Shown here piece after piece: positions 6,082-9,888 of a stretch of DNA of 9,888 nucleotides. Position numbers and translations under genes: made by a program. The stretch's first letter is position 1; each line of letters opens with the position of its first letter. Below the pieces are notes generated by a model that worked only from the letters and a program-made list of their open reading frames with translations, was not told where the DNA came from and did not search any database. This stretch comes from CAYUQT01 sp964596165 (GTDB lineage Bacteria; Planctomycetota; Phycisphaerae; UBA1845; JAFGLZ01): assembly GCA_964596165.1 (NCBI GenBank), contig CAZQTW010000121.1, positions 1 through 9,888 on the forward strand. Reading direction: 5' to 3'.

Positions 6082-9000
6082 TCAGTTCTTGTGCGGTGTC
6101 GTGAAGGTGTAGCGGCCCGCACCCACTTCGAACGACGTGTTGCCCGCGGCATCCACCACCTTCCCGTCGTCGAGGCCCAGATTCCCCGTACAGGGTTCCG
6201 GCGTCTTGATCAGGGCGGTCGTGTTCGCCGGGATCGAGACGTTCATCGTGAACGTTTTGTCCCTGGACCATGCACATCGAATGGGTCCGTACATGGAATG
6301 GAACGAGGCTTCGGCCGACCGGATACCGCTGGGATGGGGCTCGATGAGGATCCGCTTGAAACCGGGTTCGAGCGGCCGAATGCCCGCCAGGTACTCGTAG
6401 TACCACTGGCCCACGGTTCCGAAGGCATAGTGGTTGAACGAGTTCATGCCGGAGTGGAGCTCTTCGTACTTGTCGCTGTTCCATCGCTCCCAGATGGTCG
6501 TGGCGCCGTGGTCGACCATATACCCCCACGAGGGATACGTCCGTTGGACGGCCAGCCTTCCGGCCAGATCGTCGCGGCCGAACGTGCTTAACGCGGGCAT
6601 CAGATAGGCCGTCCCAATGAAGCCCGTTGTCAGGTGATGATCGTGGGCGATGATATTCTCGGCGATGTTGCGGACGACGGCGGCACGTCTGTCCTTGGGG
6701 GTGATGCCAAACCAGAGCGGCACAAGGTTGGCCGTCTGCGTGCGGCCTTTGTACTGGTTGTCGGCGGCATCGAAGTAACGCCGATTGTATAGGTCGGCGA
6801 TAACCGCGGCCTCGCGGCGGAGTTCGGCCGCTTCGTCGGCTTTTCCAATGGCCTCGGCCATGTCGGCAAGGTATCGGGTAGAGAGGTACTGATAGGCGCC
6901 GGCCAGCGTCCCTTGGGGAGACGGTTCGACCGCCACCCAGTCCCCGTAGCGGCCCATGGCATAAAGACCATCGGTTGCTTTCTCGCGCATGTAGCGGAGC
7001 CAGTCGACCATTGCGGCATAGTGCGTCTCGATGATGCGTGTGTCGCTGTAGCGCATGTAGAGGTTCCAGGGCGTGATCGTGATCGCGTCGGCCCACCCGG
7101 GCGCGCCGGGGGCGGCGTTGAGCGCCGGGGCGACGTCCGTCGCCGCGCCGTCCGGTGTGCGCGAGTCGACCACGTCACGCATCCACTTGGTCATGTATCC
7201 CGCCATGTCCATGTTCCAGCAGGCCGTGGGCAGGAAGAGCTGAATGTCGCCGGTCCAGCCCAGGCGCTCGTCGCGCTGGGGACAGTCGGTGGGGACGCTG
7301 TAGAAGTTGGACCGCATCCCCCAGAGGATGTTCCTTTGCACGCGGTTGATGATGTCTTCCGAGCACGAGAACATGCCCGTGGTGGGAAGCGCGGCGTGCA
7401 TGACCTGCATCACGAGGGCGTCCTTGGGCGGTGTGCCCGGGTATCCGGTGAGCTCGGCGTAGCGGAAACCCCGGTACGTGAAGGCCGATGCCCAAACCTC
7501 CTCGCCCCCTCCTTTCAGGATGTAAACATCGGTGCACTTGGCGCCTTGGAGGTTGTCGATGTAGAGCGTGCCGTCCGGACGCAAAATCTCGGCGTGCCGG
7601 ATCTGAACGCGTGTTCCCTTGGGGCCGGCGACCTTGAGCCGGGCGCGGCCCGCCGCGTTCTGACCGAAGTCGAAGATGAAGACCCCAGGTTTGGGCTCGG
7701 ACACGGTGACGGCGGGGAGTTCCTCGGTGACCCGGATTGTCGGGCCGACCTGTGCAACCAACCGTCCCATGGGCCCCGTCCAGGCACGGGCGGGCAGCCA
7801 ATCGTTGTCCATGAAGTCCGGCTCGCACCAGCCGGCGATCTCCTGCCGTGCGTCGTACGTCTCGCCGTGGTAGATGCTGTCCTGGACAATCGGCGAAACA
7901 CGGCCTTTCCAGGTCGGGTCGGTGGCGATGATTTGGCGTGTGCCGTCCTCGAAAACGATTTCGAGCTGCACGATGCCACGGAGGTTGCCGTCCTTCCAGG
8001 CGCCCGCCATGCTCCCTCCCCAATACCCGTTACCGAGCACCATGCCCACGGCGTTGCGGCCGTCGCGTACCAAGGGGGTCACGTCGTACGTCTGGTAGAG
8101 GATGTGCTTCGGGAAATACGTCCAGCCGGGCGTCAGTTCGTCTTGCCCGACGCGTTTTCCGTTGATGAAAAGGCGGTAGGCCCCCAATGCACTGACATAG
8201 GCGCGAGCCCGGGCAATGGCGGGACGTTCCGTGGTAAACGCCTTGCGCAGATAGAACGAGCGGCTGGGGAACCGGTCGGCCACGCGGCCCCACGGAGGCT
8301 CACCGTACCTGGCGACTATCGTTGGCTGAATCCAGTCCTTGGGCTCGAAACCGGGCGTCTGCCAACCTTTGGGGCCTTCCACGGAGGTGAGCCAGTCCTG
8401 CCCCGAGCGAACGTCGATCACACGGCCGTCGGACAGCGTGATGTGCATGCCAAAGACGATGCCCGCGATCCCGCGGGCGTGTACGCCCTGAATGGCGATG
8501 ACGTTCTTGCCGGCAACAAGTCTGTCGGCGACATCAAACGACTCCACGGCCTTCCATTCGTCGCAGCCGCCCAGTTCCTTGCCATTCAGATGGAACGTGT
8601 ACTCGTTGTTTGCGGCGCCCCAGGCCGTGGCCGAGACGACCCGGGCATCGGCAGGCAGTTCAACGGTCTTGCGAAAGTAGCGGGACACTTCTCCGGTGCT
8701 CTTGCCCGGATGCCAGATCCAGTCGCCGAAGACCGGCTCGGGCTTGGCCTTTGCCTCTTCAATGGTGACCCATGCCGCCTTCCAGTCGGCTCCGTTTAGC
8801 AGGCCCATCTCCCAGAACGCCGGCGCGGCCCACGGAGAGGAGGCGCCGGCCCTGTCCCAAGTCCGGACCGACCAATAGCAGCGATCCCCGGCGTGTAAGG
8901 CGGGGCCGCCGTACGGAATATGGATTGACTGGCTGGAGGTGACCCGGCCGGAGTCCCACAAGGTCCCCTCGCCTGCCGCGACGGCCGCTTGCGTCGGGGC

Positions 9001-9222
9001 GACGATGATCTGGTAGGCCGTCTGTGCAGCGCCGCGTCGGGAATCATTCACTTCCCAGGAGAGTCTGGGCTGCGCCACGTCGAGCCCGATGGGGTTCGTC
9101 TCGTACTCGCATCGCAGGTTCCGCGGAGGGCCGGGCTGTTCCGCATGGGCCGTCAGCGCCACTGCCGCCCATCCAAGCCCGGTCAGCAACATTGTTCGCG
9201 CCACCCTCAGTCTCCTGTACAT
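6082..9222 (-). CDS. Secreted alpha-L-rhamnosidase, glycoside hydrolase family 78
   Basis: 1046 residues; hydrolyses terminal alpha-L-rhamnose from plant, algal or bacterial glycans by an inverting mechanism. A Sec signal covers residues 1-27 (cleavage after AHA). An Ig/FN3-like domain (about 33-140) starts with the typical PPRNLRCEYETNPIGLD. Next come a beta-sandwich module (about 165-275, starting GDWIWHPGKS), the rhamnosidase N-domain (about 320-500), the concanavalin-like domain (about 505-615), the (alpha/alpha)6 catalytic barrel (about 615-945) and a C-terminal beta domain (about 950-1040). DCPQRDERLGWTGD (646-659) carries the general acid Glu652, and GATTIWERW (906-914) carries the likely base Glu912. 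SFNHYAFG (928-935) is also conserved, so the enzyme looks intact. GAAGG six bases before the ATG supports this start, and a promoter lies about 40 bases upstream. A second ATG at codon 11 would leave a shorter signal. Confidence 0.96.
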   Translation of the reverse strand: MYRRLRVARTMLLTGLGWAAVALTAHAEQPGPPRNLRCEYETNPIGLDVAQPRLSWEVNDSRRGAAQTAYQIIVAPTQAAVAAGEGTLWDSGRVTSSQSIHIPYGGPALHAGDRCYWSVRTWDRAGASSPWAAPAFWEMGLLNGADWKAAWVTIEEAKAKPEPVFGDWIWHPGKSTGEVSRYFRKTVELPADARVVSATAWGAANNEYTFHLNGKELGGCDEWKAVESFDVADRLVAGKNVIAIQGVHARGIAGIVFGMHITLSDGRVIDVRSGQDWLTSVEGPKGWQTPGFEPKDWIQPTIVARYGEPPWGRVADRFPSRSFYLRKAFTTERPAIARARAYVSALGAYRLFINGKRVGQDELTPGWTYFPKHILYQTYDVTPLVRDGRNAVGMVLGNGYWGGSMAGAWKDGNLRGIVQLEIVFEDGTRQIIATDPTWKGRVSPIVQDSIYHGETYDARQEIAGWCEPDFMDNDWLPARAWTGPMGRLVAQVGPTIRVTEELPAVTVSEPKPGVFIFDFGQNAAGRARLKVAGPKGTRVQIRHAEILRPDGTLYIDNLQGAKCTDVYILKGGGEEVWASAFTYRGFRYAELTGYPGTPPKDALVMQVMHAALPTTGMFSCSEDIINRVQRNILWGMRSNFYSVPTDCPQRDERLGWTGDIQLFLPTACWNMDMAGYMTKWMRDVVDSRTPDGAATDVAPALNAAPGAPGWADAITITPWNLYMRYSDTRIIETHYAAMVDWLRYMREKATDGLYAMGRYGDWVAVEPSPQGTLAGAYQYLSTRYLADMAEAIGKADEAAELRREAAVIADLYNRRYFDAADNQYKGRTQTANLVPLWFGITPKDRRAAVVRNIAENIIAHDHHLTTGFIGTAYLMPALSTFGRDDLAGRLAVQRTYPSWGYMVDHGATTIWERWNSDKYEELHSGMNSFNHYAFGTVGQWYYEYLAGIRPLEPGFKRILIEPHPSGIRSAEASFHSMYGPIRCAWSRDKTFTMNVSIPANTTALIKTPEPCTGNLGLDDGKVVDAAGNTSFEVGAGRYTFTTPHKN

Positions 9223-9228
9223 GTTCTG

Positions 9229-9233
9229 CCTTC
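9229..9233 (-). promoter_or_regulatory. Ribosome binding site of the rhamnosidase gene
   Basis: Minus-strand GAAGG stands six bases before the ATG at 9222, favouring it over the in-frame ATG ten codons later. Confidence 0.6.
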
Positions 9234-9261
9234 AGGGCACCCTACGAGGCCCGGATGGCTG

Positions 9262-9291
9262 TTCATACCGAAATCGCTCTGGCTCAGTCAA
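9262..9291 (-). promoter_or_regulatory. Putative sigma-70 promoter of the rhamnosidase gene
   Basis: Minus-strand TTGACT (9286-9291; five of six bases match the -35 consensus), an 18-base spacer, then TATGAA (9262-9267; four of six match the -10). The expected start near 9255 gives a leader of roughly 33 bases that contains the ribosome site. No operator palindrome is obvious. Confidence 0.45.
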
Positions 9292-9531
9292 TGGCGAAGA
9301 TGTCCCGAACAGCCTTGTCACGTAAGGAAGTAACCATCCGCGATTCCTATGACCTTCCCTGGGCGGTCCGGTGCGGTGAAGGCGCCGTGCCGCAGGCTCG
9401 ACCGAATTGACGAAAGTCATCACTTTGGTCAGACTCCTTTTGACGGCGTTGTAGGTGGTGCGTCAGCCCGCCTGGTGAGTGTATCCGGTGGGCGACGCTC
9501 GGATTCTTGTTGCCGGGGCGGCCGAGGCGCT

Positions 9532-9705
9532 TCAGTACTCTGCGTAAGCCCCTCGGATGGGCAGCCTCCAGGCGATCTTGCGGACCAGGTACGGCCTGTG
9601 CCGGCTCCGGGACGGCTGCCCGTGGAGCTCGGCGTACCGCCGTTGGAGATCGCCTGCGGTCATCCGCTCCAAGGCTGCCAGTTCTTGTGCGAGGTTCTTT
9701 TCCAT
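9532..9705 (-). pseudogene. Truncated DUF2924 gene fragment
   Basis: A 57-codon frame from ATG 9705 to TGA 9532. Residues 1-48 match the N-terminal pattern of DUF2924 proteins: an opening helix, LAALERMTAGDLQRRYAEL, then SRSRHRPYLVRKIAWRL. Intact relatives are usually well over 100 residues and continue after the WRL helix with a Glu/Arg-rich segment; here the frame ends nine residues later. In the next frame GLRRVLKR recalls the expected GLSERALKR, which suggests a frameshift or small deletion followed by decay. DUF2924 genes commonly accompany site-specific recombinases in integrative elements and prophages, and this one lies just beyond the 3' end of a tRNA gene, a classic integration site. 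The ribosome site is weak. A functional 57-residue protein cannot be excluded. Confidence 0.7.
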
Positions 9706-9732
9706 GTGGCTTCTTTCTCTGGTTCTCGATCC

Positions 9733-9795
9733 GCGTTAACCCGCCGAAGAAACGAAAACGCCGAGGCGTGGTGACCTCGGCGTTTTGCGTTAACC
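9733..9795. repeat. 9-bp direct repeats GCGTTAACC flanking the terminator
   Basis: GCGTTAACC occurs at 9733-9741 and again at 9787-9795, 54 bases apart, the second copy directly abutting the terminator stem. It could be a small duplication or a footprint of insertion; chance is not excluded. Confidence 0.5.
9755..9786 (-). terminator. Intrinsic terminator downstream of the initiator tRNA gene
   Basis: Perfect 12-bp stem AAAACGCCGAGG / CCTCGGCGTTTT with an 8-base loop. On the minus strand it is followed by a T-rich run (TTTTCGTTTCTT), about 44 bases past the tRNA 3' end. The A- and T-rich stem ends allow it to act in both directions. Confidence 0.88.
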
Positions 9796-9829
9796 TGCGG
9801 GGATGCGTGTTTCGCAACCCTGATTTCAC

Positions 9830-9888
9830 TAGCGGGGGCAGGACTCGAACCTGCGACCTCCGGGTTATGAGCCCGACGAGCTGCCAAC
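9830..9888 (-). tRNA. Initiator tRNA-fMet (CAT anticodon), 5' end outside the window
   Basis: 59 of about 74 bases are present. Visible from the 3' side are the discriminator A (9830), acceptor strand CCCCGCT, T-arm GCAGG-TTCGAGT-CCTGC, variable loop AGGTC, anticodon loop CTCATAA with CAT at 9867-9869, and the D-stem half GCTC. Three consecutive G-C pairs (GGG/CCC) in the anticodon stem are the initiator hallmark and separate it from elongator tRNA-Met. CCA is not encoded. Position 72 is T rather than the A usual in bacterial initiators. The 5' acceptor strand and first half of the D-arm lie beyond the window edge. Confidence 0.93.

Larger units (their letters stand above)
9223..9531. other. 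309-base gene-free stretch between rhamnosidase gene and DUF2924 remnant
   Basis: No credible gene is seen. It holds the rhamnosidase promoter and ribosome site near its left end. The right part probably includes decayed sequence once belonging to the DUF2924 gene or its mobile element, and contains GGTCAGACTCCTTTT (plus strand, 9427-9441). Confidence 0.45.

Noticed and set aside
6913..8799. 628-codon open frame on the plus strand
   Set aside because: It lies entirely antisense to the rhamnosidase gene, has no recognisable motif, and is explained by GC-rich codon use. The minus frame holds all GH78 catalytic motifs.
9660..9887. Minus-strand frame reading NPEVAGSSPAPA
   Set aside because: This is the familiar false translation of a tRNA T-arm region; the DNA is the initiator tRNA and its terminator.
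1..9888. CRISPR array, rRNA or insertion sequence
   Set aside because: No regularly spaced repeats, no rRNA-like conserved stretches and no transposase frame were found.

Overview
This window most resembles a chromosomal segment of a GC-rich bacterium, probably of the Planctomycetota. The reasons are a twin-arginine-exported Gfo/Idh/MocA oxidoreductase, a large secreted GH78 rhamnosidase, a SUMF1-family domain of the type common in that phylum (DAVTxPTPPW and DPQIPKSIWW signatures) and a DUF2924 remnant. This is judged from protein features, not from a database search. Every gene I accept lies on the minus strand, so the window reads naturally from high to low coordinates.

From the right-hand edge: a partial initiator tRNA-Met (9888 to 9830, 5' end cut by the window); a strong hairpin terminator (9755-9786); a 57-residue DUF2924 fragment (9705 to 9532), read as a decayed mobile-element gene beside the tRNA 3' end; about 309 bases without a gene but with a good promoter (9262-9291); then a 1046-residue secreted alpha-L-rhamnosidase (9222 to 6082).

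Next comes a compact pair of unrecognised genes, about 190 and 144 residues, 10 bases apart with the second ribosome site overlapping the first stop codon (5958 to 4944). They look like a self-contained two-gene unit. A gene-free 353-base stretch (4591-4943) follows, with a possible extended -10 promoter and GC-rich inverted repeats. It leads into a tight pair: ApbE, the FAD:protein FMN transferase (4590 to 3448), and 12 bases on, a 491-residue protein joining a membrane-anchored tetrahaem NapC/NrfH-like cytochrome to a SUMF1-like domain (3435 to 1960). The last gene is a Tat-exported Gfo/Idh/MocA oxidoreductase with an extra C-terminal beta-rich domain (1844 to 120).

Functionally, four of the products act outside the cytoplasm: release of rhamnose, exported sugar-type oxidoreductase chemistry, protein flavinylation and quinol-linked electron transfer. 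The ApbE/cytochrome pair is the most convincing functional unit. The cytochrome-SUMF1 fusion and the unknown two-gene unit are the parts most worth following up.
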